Assembly (NCBI RefSeq): GCF_901521055.1
Contig: NZ_CABEGA010000009.1
Coordinates: 1 to 64,000, forward strand
Direction of reading: 5' to 3'
Origin: Cellulomonas hominis
GTDB taxonomy: Bacteria; Actinomycetota; Actinomycetes; Actinomycetales; Cellulomonadaceae
Length of the DNA stretch: 64,000 nt
Below, one piece after another: positions 51,823 to 60,993 of this stretch. The number at the start of each line of letters is the position of its first letter. Within the stretch, counting starts at the first letter, position 1. The notes below the pieces were generated by a model. That model did no database searches and was not told the origin of the DNA. It worked only from the letters and a program-made list of their open reading frames with translations. The translations under genes were made by a program, and so were the position numbers.

Positions 51823-53031
51823 GTGCACGCCCAGCCCGACCTCCCGCAGGACCCGTCCGCCGCCCCCCGGCCCGGCACGGAGCCCGACGCCGCGCCCGGC
51901 ACGGCGGACCCGGCGCCCGACGCAGCGCCCGGCACGGCCTCCGACGGGGACCGCCGCGCCGAGCCGGTGACCCGGCGCGCGGCGCTCCTGTCCGGCGGCA
52001 TGCTGCTCGCGGCGGTGCTGCTCGTCGTGCTGCTGCTCATGCCCGTGCCGTACGCGGTGTACTCGCCCGGGCCGACGCTCGACACGCTCGGCTCGCACGA
52101 CGACACGGACCTCATCAGCATCGAGGGCGCGGAGACGTTCGACTCGACGGGCGAGCTGCGGCTCACCACGGTGTCGACGACGGGCGGCCCGGGCTACCCG
52201 TCGAGCGTGCTCGGCGTCCTGGCCGGGTGGGTCGACCCGTCCCGCCAGGTGCTGCCGGTCGAGGCGGTGTTCCCGCAGGACGCGACGCAGGAGCAGCTCG
52301 ACGAGCAGACCCAGGCGCAGATGGTGTCCTCCCAGGAGAACGCGACCGTCGCGGCGCTCGAGGAGCTCGGGTACACGGTGCCGGTCACGCTGACGGTGCA
52401 CGACGCGGTCGAGGGCACCGGCGCGGTCGGCGTCGTCGAGCCGGGGGACGTGCTGCTCACCTTCGACGGCACGCCGCTGACCTCGTACGGCCAGCTCATC
52501 GACCTGCTCGACGAGACCGAGCCGGGCAGCACCGTCACGCTCGGCGTGCAGCGCGACGGCACCGACCTCGACCTCGACCTCGTCACCGGCGAGCGCGAGG
52601 ACGGCGGCAGCCAGCTCGGGGTCTACATCGACCCGGCGTTCGACCCGCCGGTGGACGTCAGCATCCAGATCGAGGAGATCGGCGGCTCCAGCGCCGGCAC
52701 GATGTTCGCGCTCGGGATCATCGACCGGCTGACGCCGGAGGACGAGGCCGCGGGCCAGGTCATCGCCGGCACCGGCACCCTGGACCTGGACGGTGCGGTC
52801 GGGCCGATCGGCGGGATCCGCCAGAAGATGGCCGGCGCGGTCCGGGACGGCGCGGACTGGTTCCTGGCGCCGGTGCGCAACTGCGGCGACGTGGTCGGCC
52901 ACGTGCCCGACGGCCTCCAGGTCGTCAAGGTGTCGACGCTGCACGAGGCGCGGGAGGCCGTCGAGGCGATCGGCGCGGGCACGGCGGACGACCTGCCGAC
53001 CTGCACGGCCGCGGACGTCGCCGCCGGCTGA
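51823..53031 (+). CDS. Membrane-anchored PDZ/Lon-like serine protease (S16)
   Basis: 402 residues. A 48-residue Pro/Ala/Asp-rich N terminus is followed by one membrane helix (about 54-73), an external region with a PDZ domain (about 195-260; VGVVEPGDVLLTFDGTPL) and a C-terminal Lon-type proteolytic domain with catalytic Ser in GGSSAGTMFAL (about 288) and Lys in GGIRQKMAG (about 331). Faces the outside of the cell. The GTG start is set by CATGAT (51811-51816), 7 nt upstream. Rv3194c type. Confidence 0.92.
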   Translation: MHAQPDLPQDPSAAPRPGTEPDAAPGTADPAPDAAPGTASDGDRRAEPVTRRAALLSGGMLLAAVLLVVLLLMPVPYAVYSPGPTLDTLGSHDDTDLISIEGAETFDSTGELRLTTVSTTGGPGYPSSVLGVLAGWVDPSRQVLPVEAVFPQDATQEQLDEQTQAQMVSSQENATVAALEELGYTVPVTLTVHDAVEGTGAVGVVEPGDVLLTFDGTPLTSYGQLIDLLDETEPGSTVTLGVQRDGTDLDLDLVTGEREDGGSQLGVYIDPAFDPPVDVSIQIEEIGGSSAGTMFALGIIDRLTPEDEAAGQVIAGTGTLDLDGAVGPIGGIRQKMAGAVRDGADWFLAPVRNCGDVVGHVPDGLQVVKVSTLHEAREAVEAIGAGTADDLPTCTAADVAAG

Positions 53032-53049
53032 GGGGCGAGGGCCGAGGCC

Positions 53050-53613
53050 TCAGGCGAACGTCGCCCGCAGCGCGTCGAGCAGCCCCGGGACCACGTCCGG
53101 CCCCTGGCCGACGGCCTCGTCGAGGTCGGCCGCGCGCTGCCGGACGGCGCACCACGAGGTGCCGTCGCGCAGCACCCCGACCGCGAGCCGCACGTCCTGC
53201 CGCTGCGGGTGGGCGAGCAGCGCGTCGAGCGCGGCGGCCGGGTCCTGCGGCAGGCCCTCCTCGGCCTCCGGCGGCAGCACGATGCGCTCGACGGTCAGCG
53301 CCGCCCCGTCGACGCCGTCGGGCCAGGCGATGGCCCCGAGCAGGCCCTCGAGGTCGTCGCTCGGCGGCAGCCCCTCCTGCTCGACCGAGGTCAGGTGGTG
53401 CGGGTCGGCGGCCGCGGCGGCGAGCACGTCGGGCGGCAGCTGGCCGGCCAGGGCGGGCTCCGCGTCGAGGGCGGCCTGCGTCCGGACCAGGGCGAACACC
53501 CGCACGGGCCCGTCCCAGCCGCCGGACGCGACGTGCCGCTCGATCTCGACGACGGCCGCGGCGAGCGCCGCCTGCGCGGGGGTGCTCGCGGGGGAGTGCG
53601 TCACGGCGGTCAT
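53050..53613 (-). CDS. PPA1309-family protein
   Basis: 187 residues without membrane segments or known motifs; recognisable blocks are GGWDGPVRVFALVRTQAAL (about 31-49), HLTSVEQEGLPP (about 73) and DVRLAVGVLRDGTSWCAVR (about 140). A family of actinobacteria encoded next to UPF0182 genes; function unknown. The ATG follows GGGAGG. Convergent with the PDZ protease gene and divergent from the UPF0182 gene. Confidence 0.85.
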   Translation of the reverse strand: MTAVTHSPASTPAQAALAAAVVEIERHVASGGWDGPVRVFALVRTQAALDAEPALAGQLPPDVLAAAAADPHHLTSVEQEGLPPSDDLEGLLGAIAWPDGVDGAALTVERIVLPPEAEEGLPQDPAAALDALLAHPQRQDVRLAVGVLRDGTSWCAVRQRAADLDEAVGQGPDVVPGLLDALRATFA

Positions 53614-53771
53614 CCTCCCACCACCTACGCGCGCCTCGCCGGGGCCCGGCGAGGCCGCGACGGTGTGGGAACCTGGGCCTCGCCTGGCGCGTTGTGACCA
53701 GCGTGTGCGCCGGGTGTGTGAACCGGCGCGTGCGCGCGTGACTTGTACCCGACGACGAGGACCCCCAGGCC

Positions 53772-56700
53772 GTGACCTTCGCCAACCCGTCCGCCCGACA
53801 GCCCCGGGGGCCGCGCCCGCCCCGGCCACCCCGAGGGGCCGCCGGCCGCCGGCGCCCCAGCCCCATCGCCCTGACCATCGTCGTGCTCGCGGTGGTCGTC
53901 ATCGCGGTGCTGGTCCTCGCCCAGCTGTGGACCGAGGTCATGTGGTTCGACCAGCTCGGGTACTCCGAGGTCCTGTGGACGCAGTGGCTGACCCGCGCCG
54001 CGCTGTTCGCCGGCGGCTTCGTGATCATGGGCGGCGCCGTCTTCACCAGCCTCGCCGTGGGCTACCGCAGCCGGCCGGTGTACGCGCCGTCGAACCAGGA
54101 GCAGATCAGCCTCGACTCCTACCGCGAGGCCATCGAGCCGCTGCGCCGGGTCGTGCTCGTGGCCGGCCCCGCCGTCCTCGGCCTGTTCGCCGGCATCGCG
54201 GCCTCCCAGCAGTGGAGCACCGTGCAGCTGTGGATGCACAGCACGCCGGTCGGCGAGACCGACGCGCAGTACGGCATCGACGTGTCGTTCTACATGTTCG
54301 TGCTGCCCGGGCTGCGGTTCGTCGTGAGCTTCCTCATGGCGGTGACCGTCCTGGCGGCCATCGCGGGCCTCGCGACCCAGTACCTGTACGGCGGCTTCCG
54401 CGTCGGCGGGTCCAGCAGCACGCCGCGCACCACCAAGGCCGCGCGGGTGCACCTGTCCGTCATCGCGACCGTGCTCATGGTGCTGATCGCCGCGAACTAC
54501 TGGCTCGACCAGTACTCGATCCTCACGAAGGAGGGTGACCGGTTCGAGGGCGCGTCGTACACCGACGTGCACGCCGTCATCCCGTCCAAGCGGATCCTCG
54601 CGGTCATCGCCCTGCTCGTGGCGATCATGTTCATCATCACCGCGGTGCGCGGCACGTGGCGCGTCCCGGCCCTCGGCGTCGGCCTCATGGTCGTCGGCGC
54701 GGTCGTCATCGGCGGCATCTACCCGGCGGTGGTCCAGCGGTTCCAGGTCAACCCGAACCAGCAGGACGCGGAGGCCGAGTACATCCAACGGAACATCGAC
54801 GCGACCCTGCAGGCCTACGACCTCGAGGACGTCGAGATCGAGACCTACGACGCGAAGGTGACGGCCGAGCCGGGCGCCCTGCGCGAGGACGCGGAGACCA
54901 CCGCGTCGATCCGGCTGCTCGACCCGCAGGAGGTCTCGAACTCCTTCAAGCAGCTCGAGCAGATCCGCGGCTTCTACTCCTTCCCGGACACCCTGTCGGT
55001 CGACCGGTACGAGATCGAGGGCGAGAGCCGCGACACCGTGATCGCCGTGCGCGAGCTCGATCTCGAGGGCCTCGACGCGCAGCGCCGGAACTGGACCAAC
55101 GACACCACCGTGTACACGCACGGCTACGGCGTCGTCGCGGCCTACGGCAACGCGACGTCGTCCACCGGCGCCCCGTCGTTCTGGGAGGGCGGGATCCCGT
55201 CCACCGGTGAGATGGGCGAGTACGAGCCCCGGATCTACTTCGGCCAGAGCTCGCCGACCTACTCGATCGTCGGCGCCCCCGAGGGTCAGGAGTGGGAGCT
55301 CGACTACCCCGACGACGAGTCCGGCGGCGCCGTGAACACGTCGTTCCCGACCGACGAGGTGTCGGCCGGCCCGGAGATCGGCAGCTTCTGGAACAAGCTG
55401 CTCTACTCGATCAAGTTCGGGTCCGAGCAGATCCTGTTCTCCGAGCGCGTCACCGAGGAGTCGCAGATCCTCTACGACCGCGACCCCGTCGAGCGCGTGC
55501 AGAAGGTCGCGCCGTACCTGACCCTCGACGGCCGCGTGTACCCGGCGGTCGTGGACGGCCGGGTCAAGTGGATCGTCGACGGCTACACCACGTCGGACCA
55601 GTACCCGTACGCGGCGGCGCAGTCCCTCGAGGACGCCACCACGGACTCCCTGACGGTCGCCTCCACGAGCATCGAGGCCCTGCAGCCGGAGACGGTGAAC
55701 TACATCCGCAACTCCGTGAAGGCCACGGTCGACGCCTACGACGGCAGCGTCACGCTGTACGCGTGGGACGCCGAGGACCCGGTGCTGCAGTCGTGGAGCA
55801 AGGTGTTCGACACCTCGCTCGCGCCGGTCTCGGAGATCAGCGCCGACCTGATGAGCCACATCCGGTACCCGGAGGACCTCTTCAAGGTGCAGCGCACGCT
55901 GCTCGGCACGTACCACGTCACCGAGCCGGAGCAGTTCTTCTCCGGCAACGACGCGTGGCGCACGCCGAACGACCCGACCGCCGGTGACGCCAACGTCGCG
56001 CAGCCGCCGTACTACCTGACGCTGGAGATGCCGACGCAGGACCAGGCGTCGTTCTCGCTGATGTCGACGTACGTGCCGGCGGGCGGCAACGCCCGTGACG
56101 TGCTGACCGGGTACGTCGCGGTCGACGCGGAAGCGGGGTCGGCGGCGGGTGAGCCGGCCGAGGGGTACGGCAAGCTCCGGCTCCTGGAGCTGCCACGCGA
56201 CTCCACGGTGCCCGGGCCGAACCAGATGAACAACAACTTCACGTCGAACCCCGACGTGTCGAACGAGCTGAACATCCTGGGTCGCGGCGACTCCGAGGTC
56301 ATCCGCGGCAACCTGCTCACCCTGCCCGTCGGCGGCGGCCTGCTGTACGTCCAGCCGGTCTACGTGCAGGCGGCCAGCGGCACCCAGTTCCCGCTGCTGC
56401 AGCGGGTGCTCGTCGCCTTCGGTGACCAGATCGGGTTCGCCAGCACCCTGGACGAGGCGCTCGACCAGGTGTTCGGCGGGGACGACGGCGCGACGGCCGG
56501 CGACGCGGGCAACGACCCGCAGCCGCCGGACACGGGCGAGGGCACCGGGGAGGGCGACGGCGGCACCGCCGAGCCCGCACCGACGCCCGCGCCGACGGGC
56601 GGGGCCACCGAGGCGCCCGCCGATGCCGCCGCGCGACTGAGCCAGGCGCTGGAGGCCGCGAACCAGGCCATCCAGGACGGCCAGGCGGCGCTCGCCGAGG

Positions 56701-56795
56701 GCGACTTCGCCGGGTACGGCGAGGCCCAGGAGCGGCTGCAGCAGGCCCTCGACGACGCGGTGGCGGCCGACCAGGAGCTCAACCCTGGCGGCTGA
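53772..56795 (+). CDS. UPF0182 large membrane protein
   Basis: 1007 residues. Seven predicted membrane helices in the first 330 residues (first at about 33-53), then a long extracytoplasmic domain of about 550 residues with NPNQQDAEAEYIQRNIDATLQAYDL, PDTLSVDRYEIEG and NNFTSNPDVSNELNILGRGDSEVIRGNLL, diagnostic of UPF0182. The tail is Gly/Asp/Pro-rich followed by a predicted coiled coil (ALEAANQAIQDGQAALAEGD). Function unknown; Rv3193c counterpart. GTG start. Confidence 0.94.
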   Translation: MTFANPSARQPRGPRPPRPPRGAAGRRRPSPIALTIVVLAVVVIAVLVLAQLWTEVMWFDQLGYSEVLWTQWLTRAALFAGGFVIMGGAVFTSLAVGYRSRPVYAPSNQEQISLDSYREAIEPLRRVVLVAGPAVLGLFAGIAASQQWSTVQLWMHSTPVGETDAQYGIDVSFYMFVLPGLRFVVSFLMAVTVLAAIAGLATQYLYGGFRVGGSSSTPRTTKAARVHLSVIATVLMVLIAANYWLDQYSILTKEGDRFEGASYTDVHAVIPSKRILAVIALLVAIMFIITAVRGTWRVPALGVGLMVVGAVVIGGIYPAVVQRFQVNPNQQDAEAEYIQRNIDATLQAYDLEDVEIETYDAKVTAEPGALREDAETTASIRLLDPQEVSNSFKQLEQIRGFYSFPDTLSVDRYEIEGESRDTVIAVRELDLEGLDAQRRNWTNDTTVYTHGYGVVAAYGNATSSTGAPSFWEGGIPSTGEMGEYEPRIYFGQSSPTYSIVGAPEGQEWELDYPDDESGGAVNTSFPTDEVSAGPEIGSFWNKLLYSIKFGSEQILFSERVTEESQILYDRDPVERVQKVAPYLTLDGRVYPAVVDGRVKWIVDGYTTSDQYPYAAAQSLEDATTDSLTVASTSIEALQPETVNYIRNSVKATVDAYDGSVTLYAWDAEDPVLQSWSKVFDTSLAPVSEISADLMSHIRYPEDLFKVQRTLLGTYHVTEPEQFFSGNDAWRTPNDPTAGDANVAQPPYYLTLEMPTQDQASFSLMSTYVPAGGNARDVLTGYVAVDAEAGSAAGEPAEGYGKLRLLELPRDSTVPGPNQMNNNFTSNPDVSNELNILGRGDSEVIRGNLLTLPVGGGLLYVQPVYVQAASGTQFPLLQRVLVAFGDQIGFASTLDEALDQVFGGDDGATAGDAGNDPQPPDTGEGTGEGDGGTAEPAPTPAPTGGATEAPADAAARLSQALEAANQAIQDGQAALAEGDFAGYGEAQERLQQALDDAVAADQELNPGG

Positions 56796-56818
56796 CGCGG
56801 CGGCGTGACGTGACGGCG

Positions 56819-56853
56819 ACGGGCCGGTCGTCCTAGGTGGGGGGCCGGCCCGT
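56819..56853 (+). terminator. Terminator after UPF0182 gene
   Basis: ACGGGCCGG/CCGGCCCGT (56819-56827, 56845-56853), a perfect 9-bp stem 24 bases past the stop codon. Confidence 0.65.
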
Positions 56854-56897
56854 GGCCGTGTCCCGGGGGTGGGCGCGGCGTCGTCGCGCGGGTGTGA

Positions 56898-56995
56898 GCT
56901 CCGTCGCCGTCCCGCGCTCCGTCGCCGAGTGGAGCTCCGTCGCCGAGTGGAGCGTTCGGCCCGACACGCTTCGGCGAGTCCGGCCGAACGCTCCA
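56898..56995. repeat. 18-bp direct repeats adjoining a 14-bp inverted repeat
   Basis: GCTCCGTCGCCGAGTGGA is repeated in tandem (56916-56933, 56934-56951) after a 12-bp partial copy (56898-56909). The second copy runs into TGGAGCGTTCGGCC (56948-56961), which pairs perfectly with GGCCGAACGCTCCA (56982-56995) around a 20-nt loop. No ORF with start signals covers this. Apart from these elements the 56854-57115 gap shows nothing recognisable. Confidence 0.85.
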
Positions 56996-57115
56996 GTCCG
57001 GCACGGGTTGGGCCCGGGTGCGCGGGGCGGGGCCGGAGGGGCGAGGTGTGTGACCGAGGGCACGGGGGCTCGATTTGGACCTGCCGTCACGCTGGCGTAA
57101 CGTAGTGATCACCGA

Positions 57116-57189
57116 CGCGGGGTGGAGCAGCTCGGTAGCTCGCTGGGCTCATAACCCAGAGGTCGCAGGTTCAAATCCTGCCCCCGCTA
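57116..57189 (+). tRNA. Initiator tRNA-fMet (CAT)
   Basis: 74-nt cloverleaf. Acceptor CGCGGGG pairs with CCCCGCT except C1-T72, the unpaired first position expected of an initiator. Anticodon arm CTGGGCTCATAACCCAG carries the three G-C pairs diagnostic of initiators and anticodon CAT; T arm GCAGGTTCAAATCCTGC. The 3' CCA is not encoded (CAC follows). A strong terminator lies 22 bp downstream. Confidence 0.96.
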
Positions 57190-57211
57190 CACAGTGCCGA
57201 TGCAGATCGGT

Positions 57212-57247
57212 GACGAAGGCCCGGACCAGTTGGTCCGGGCCTTCGTC
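57212..57247 (+). terminator. Terminator of tRNA-fMet
   Basis: A 17-base perfect inverted repeat (57212-57228 with 57231-57247) centred on ACCAGTTGGT, followed by GTTCC. Confidence 0.9.
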
Positions 57248-57390
57248 GTTCCCGCACGTCGTCGCCCGCCCGCCCGCCGGCCAGCCGCGCGGGGCGGCTC
57301 CGGACCGCCCGACGGCGGCGTCCGGGCGGCGTGGTAGACATTCCCCGCGCGGTGCGGGTGACGCCGCGGCGAGCGGCGACCGGGAGTGAC

Positions 57391-60087
57391 ATGCAGGCAG
57401 CCCCCATGGGCCGGGTGCGGGTCCCGCCGGCGCGTCCGGGCCGGGTCGCGCGTCCGCGGCTGCTGGACCTGCTGGCGTCCGTCACGCACGCGCGCCTGAC
57501 GGTCGTCACCGCACCGGCGGGCTACGGCAAGAGCACGCTCCTGGCGCAGTGGCTCGCCGCCGGGGCGGGTGGTGCCCGCGTCGGCTGGGTGGCGCTCGAC
57601 GACCGGGACGGCGACCCCGCCGTCCTGTGGCCGTCCGTGCTCGACGCGCTCGACGCGGCGGTGCCGGGTGCGTGCGCGGTGGCGCGGGGGCTGCTGGACA
57701 CGGGCGAGCCCGTGCCGGTGGTGCTCGCGGCGGTGGTCGACGCGCTCGCGGACGTCGAGGGTCACGTGGTCCTGGTGCTCGACGACGTGCACCTCGCCGG
57801 GCCGGGGGTGTGGCCGGACCTCGGGTTCCTCGTCGACCACCTGCCGGCGCGGGCGCACGTCGTGCTGGCGGGGCGGTCGGACCCGGCGGTGCCGCTGCCG
57901 AGGCTGCGGGCGCGCGGCGAGCTGGTGGAGCTGGGCCCGGCGGACCTGCGGCTGACCCCGGACGAGGTCGGCGCCGTCGTCGTTGCCGCGCACGTCGCGC
58001 TGGAGCCGTCGGACGTCGCGCTGCTGTCGGACCGCACCGAGGGCTGGGCCGCCGCGGTGCAGCTCGCGCTGCTCGCCGTGCGCGCCGCACCCGACGGGCC
58101 CGGTGTCCTGGCGCGGATCACGGGGGAGCACCGGCACGTCGCGGACTACCTGGCCGACGAGGTCCTGGACCGGCAGCCCGACGAGGTCCGGGACTTCCTG
58201 CTGCGGACCAGCGTGCTGTCCCGGCTGACGGGGCCGCTGTGCGACGCCGTCACGGGCACGACCGGGGGTGCTCTCCGGCTCGAGGAGCTCGACCGCGGCC
58301 AGCTGTTCCTGGTGCCGCTGGACGACGAGCGGCGCTGGTTCCGGTACCACCACCTGTTCGGCGAGCTGCTGGCGTCGCGCCTCACCCGCGAGCGGCCGGC
58401 GGAGGTGGCGGACCTGCACGTGCGCGCCTCGCGGTGGTGGGCGGAGCGGGACGAGCCCGCGGAGGCGGTGCGGCACGCGCTCGCCGGCGGGGACCTGCAC
58501 GGAGCGGCGGCGCTGGTCGAGGCGGCGGTGCCGGCGATGCGGCGGGCGCGCCAGGAGGCGACGGTCCGGCAGTGGTGCGACGCGCTGCCCCCCGACGTGG
58601 TGGGCGCGCGTCCGGCGCTCGCCCTGGGGTACGCCGGCGCGCTGCTGGCGGAGGGGCGGCTCGACGGCGTCGCGGAGCTGCTGGGGCACGTCGAGCGAGC
58701 CGTCGGCGTCGACGGCGACGGGCCGGTCCCGCCGGAGGCCGCCCCGGTCGTCGCCCAGGCGGCCGTGTTCCGCGCCGCTCAGGCCCGGGCCGCGGGGGAC
58801 GACGCCGGCGCGGCGCGGCACGCCGGCCGGGCTCTCGACCTGCTCGGGCCCGACGAGCACCTGGGCCGCGGCGCCGCTGCCGGGCTGCTCGGCCTGGCCG
58901 CGTGGAGCGACGGCGACCTCGAGGCCGCGGAGCGGTGGTGGGGGGAGTCGCTGGCCGCGCTGCGCCGCGCCGAGCACCACGCCGACACGTTCGGCGCGCT
59001 GCTCGCGCTCGGCGACATCCGCACGGCACAGGGGCGGCTCACCGACGCGGCCGACGGCTACAGGCGGGCGCTGGAGACGGCGGACGGCCTGCGCGGCGCC
59101 GCCGACCTGCACGTGGGCCTGGCCGGTGTGCTGCGGGAGCGCGACGAGCTCGACGCCGCGAGCAGGCAGGTCGACGCCGCCGCGGCGCTCGGCCCCGGTG
59201 CGGCGCTGCCGCAGAACCGGCACCGCGCCCTCGTGGTCGACGCGCTGATCCGGGCGGCGCAGGGTGACACGGACGCGGCGGTCGGGCTGCTGGACGAGGC
59301 CGAGCGCCACTACGTGGCCGACTACTTCCCCGACGTGCGCCCGGTGGCCGCCGTGCGCGCGACGGTGCAGGCGCGCGCGGGGCACCTCGTCGACGCGCGG
59401 CGGTGGGTGGGCGCCAGCGGGGTCGGGACCGACGACGAGCCGACGTACCGGCGGGAGGCCCAGCACCTCACCCTCGTGCGGGTGCTGCTCGCGGAGCACC
59501 GTGCCGGCGGCGACCGCGCCGCGCTGGCCGGCGCGGACCGGCTGCTCGCGCGGCTGCTCGCGGCGGCGGAGGCCGGCGGACGCGCGGGCAGCGTGCTCGA
59601 GGTCCTCGCCCTCCAGGCCCTGGTGCGGCGCGGGCTCGGTGACATGCCGGGCGCGCTGGACGTGCTCGACCGCGCGGTGCGTCTAGCCGCCCGGGAGGGG
59701 CACGTGCGGGTGCTCGCGGACGAGGGCGCGCCGATGGCGACCCTGCTGCGCCGCCTCGCGGACCAGCCCGGTGCCCACCCGTCCGCGCGGGTCCTGGCCG
59801 CGGCCGCGGAGCGCACGGCGGCGGGCCGGCCGACCATGCCGGACAGGCCGGCCCGGTCCACGGGGCCGGTCGTCGCGCCGCTCACCGCGCGCGAGCGGGA
59901 CGTGCTGCGGCTGCTCGGCGGGGACCTCGACGGACCGGCCATGGCCCGTGAGCTCGGGCTGTCCCTCAACACCCTGCGCACCCACACCCGGAACGTCTAC
60001 GCCAAGCTCGGCGTGCAGAACCGGCGGGCCGCCGTGCGACGTGGCGAGGAGCTCGGCCTGCTGGGCGGTCGGCCCGCCGGCCGGTGA
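57391..60087 (+). CDS. LAL-type LuxR transcriptional activator (MalT-like)
   Basis: 898 residues. N-terminal STAND ATPase with Walker A APAGYGKSTLLAQW (about 40-53) and Walker B VVLVLDDVHLAG (about 124-135), GWAAAVQLALL, then a TPR-like helical middle (about 380-780) and a C-terminal LuxR HTH (LTARERDVLRLLGGDLDGPAMARELGLSLNTLRTHTRNVYAKL, about 831-873). Such proteins are ligand-activated ATP-dependent activators. The ATG follows GGGAG; a TAGACA hexamer (57335-57340) may be the -10. The DUF4386 gene downstream is a likely target. Confidence 0.9.
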   Translation: MQAAPMGRVRVPPARPGRVARPRLLDLLASVTHARLTVVTAPAGYGKSTLLAQWLAAGAGGARVGWVALDDRDGDPAVLWPSVLDALDAAVPGACAVARGLLDTGEPVPVVLAAVVDALADVEGHVVLVLDDVHLAGPGVWPDLGFLVDHLPARAHVVLAGRSDPAVPLPRLRARGELVELGPADLRLTPDEVGAVVVAAHVALEPSDVALLSDRTEGWAAAVQLALLAVRAAPDGPGVLARITGEHRHVADYLADEVLDRQPDEVRDFLLRTSVLSRLTGPLCDAVTGTTGGALRLEELDRGQLFLVPLDDERRWFRYHHLFGELLASRLTRERPAEVADLHVRASRWWAERDEPAEAVRHALAGGDLHGAAALVEAAVPAMRRARQEATVRQWCDALPPDVVGARPALALGYAGALLAEGRLDGVAELLGHVERAVGVDGDGPVPPEAAPVVAQAAVFRAAQARAAGDDAGAARHAGRALDLLGPDEHLGRGAAAGLLGLAAWSDGDLEAAERWWGESLAALRRAEHHADTFGALLALGDIRTAQGRLTDAADGYRRALETADGLRGAADLHVGLAGVLRERDELDAASRQVDAAAALGPGAALPQNRHRALVVDALIRAAQGDTDAAVGLLDEAERHYVADYFPDVRPVAAVRATVQARAGHLVDARRWVGASGVGTDDEPTYRREAQHLTLVRVLLAEHRAGGDRAALAGADRLLARLLAAAEAGGRAGSVLEVLALQALVRRGLGDMPGALDVLDRAVRLAAREGHVRVLADEGAPMATLLRRLADQPGAHPSARVLAAAAERTAAGRPTMPDRPARSTGPVVAPLTARERDVLRLLGGDLDGPAMARELGLSLNTLRTHTRNVYAKLGVQNRRAAVRRGEELGLLGGRPAGR

Positions 60088-60103
60088 CGTCTCACCCGCG
60101 GCC

Positions 60104-60119
60104 TCACCAGGTGTGGTGA
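60104..60119. promoter_or_regulatory. Palindrome upstream of the DUF4386 gene
   Basis: TCACCAGGTGTGGTGA: perfect TCACCA/TGGTGA arms with a 4-nt spacer, followed by a half site CTCACCA at 60126-60132. A possible -10 TACGGT is at 60143-60148, so the palindrome lies just upstream of the expected -35 position, where an activator binds. Confidence 0.6.
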
Positions 60120-60203
60120 TCCGCCCTCACCACGTGCGTCCGTACGGTGCCGCACGGCGGACCGGCAGTCGACCGCCGCACCGCACCGCACCGAGGAGCC
60201 GCC

Positions 60204-60971
60204 ATGTCCGCGCCCGCCGCCGCCCCTGCCCCTGCCCCCGCGCCGTCCGCCGTGCCCGCCGCGGCGACCCCGTACCGGGGGACCGCCCGGCTGGCCGGGG
60301 CGCTGTACCTGCTGACGTTCGTCGCCTCGATCGCCGCGCTCCCGCTGCTCGGCCCGGTGCTCGACGACCCGGCGTACGTGCTCGGCGCCGGGGCGGACGG
60401 CGCCGTCACCGCCGGCGCGCTGCTCGACCTCGTGAACGCGCTCGCGTGCGTCGGCACGGCGGTCGTCCTGTTCCCGGTCGTCAGGCGCTGGGGCGAGCAC
60501 CTCGCTCTCGGGTTCGTCGCGTCCCGGCTGGTCGAGGCGGCGGTGATCGCGATCGGCGTCGTGAGCCTGCTCGCCGTCGTCAGCCTGCGGCAGGAGGTGG
60601 CGCCCGGCACGGACGACGCCGCACGGGTGGCAGTGGCGCAGGGCCTCGTCGCGGTGCGCGACTGGACCTTCCTGCTCGGCCCCGGGGTGATGGCGGCCGT
60701 GAACGCGCTGCTGCTGGCGCCGCTGATGCTGCGCTCTGGCCTGGTGCCCCGGGCCATCCCGGTGGCCGGACTGGTCGGGGCGCCGCTGCTGCTGGTGTCG
60801 GACCTCGCGACGGCGTTCGGGGTGAACGAGCAGCTGTCGGCGGCGTCCGCGGTGGCCGTCGCGCCCGTGTTCGTGTGGGAGCTGTCGCTGGGCCTGTGGC
60901 TGCTGGTGAAGGGCTTCCGGCCGGTCACGGCCCCCGCCGGCCAGGACGTCGCCGCTGCCCCGGAGCGGTGA
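60204..60971 (+). CDS. DUF4386 membrane protein
   Basis: 255 residues with six predicted membrane helices after a 22-residue Ala/Pro-rich start. GTARLAGALYLLTFVASIAALP (about 27-48), LDLVNALACVGTAVVLFPVVRR and LVGAPLLLVSDLATAFGV are typical DUF4386 blocks. Function unknown. ATG after GAGGAGC. It follows the LAL regulator gene with a palindromic site between. Confidence 0.9.
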   Translation: MSAPAAAPAPAPAPSAVPAAATPYRGTARLAGALYLLTFVASIAALPLLGPVLDDPAYVLGAGADGAVTAGALLDLVNALACVGTAVVLFPVVRRWGEHLALGFVASRLVEAAVIAIGVVSLLAVVSLRQEVAPGTDDAARVAVAQGLVAVRDWTFLLGPGVMAAVNALLLAPLMLRSGLVPRAIPVAGLVGAPLLLVSDLATAFGVNEQLSAASAVAVAPVFVWELSLGLWLLVKGFRPVTAPAGQDVAAAPER

Positions 60972-60993
60972 ATGGCGCGTCAGCCGACCGTCG

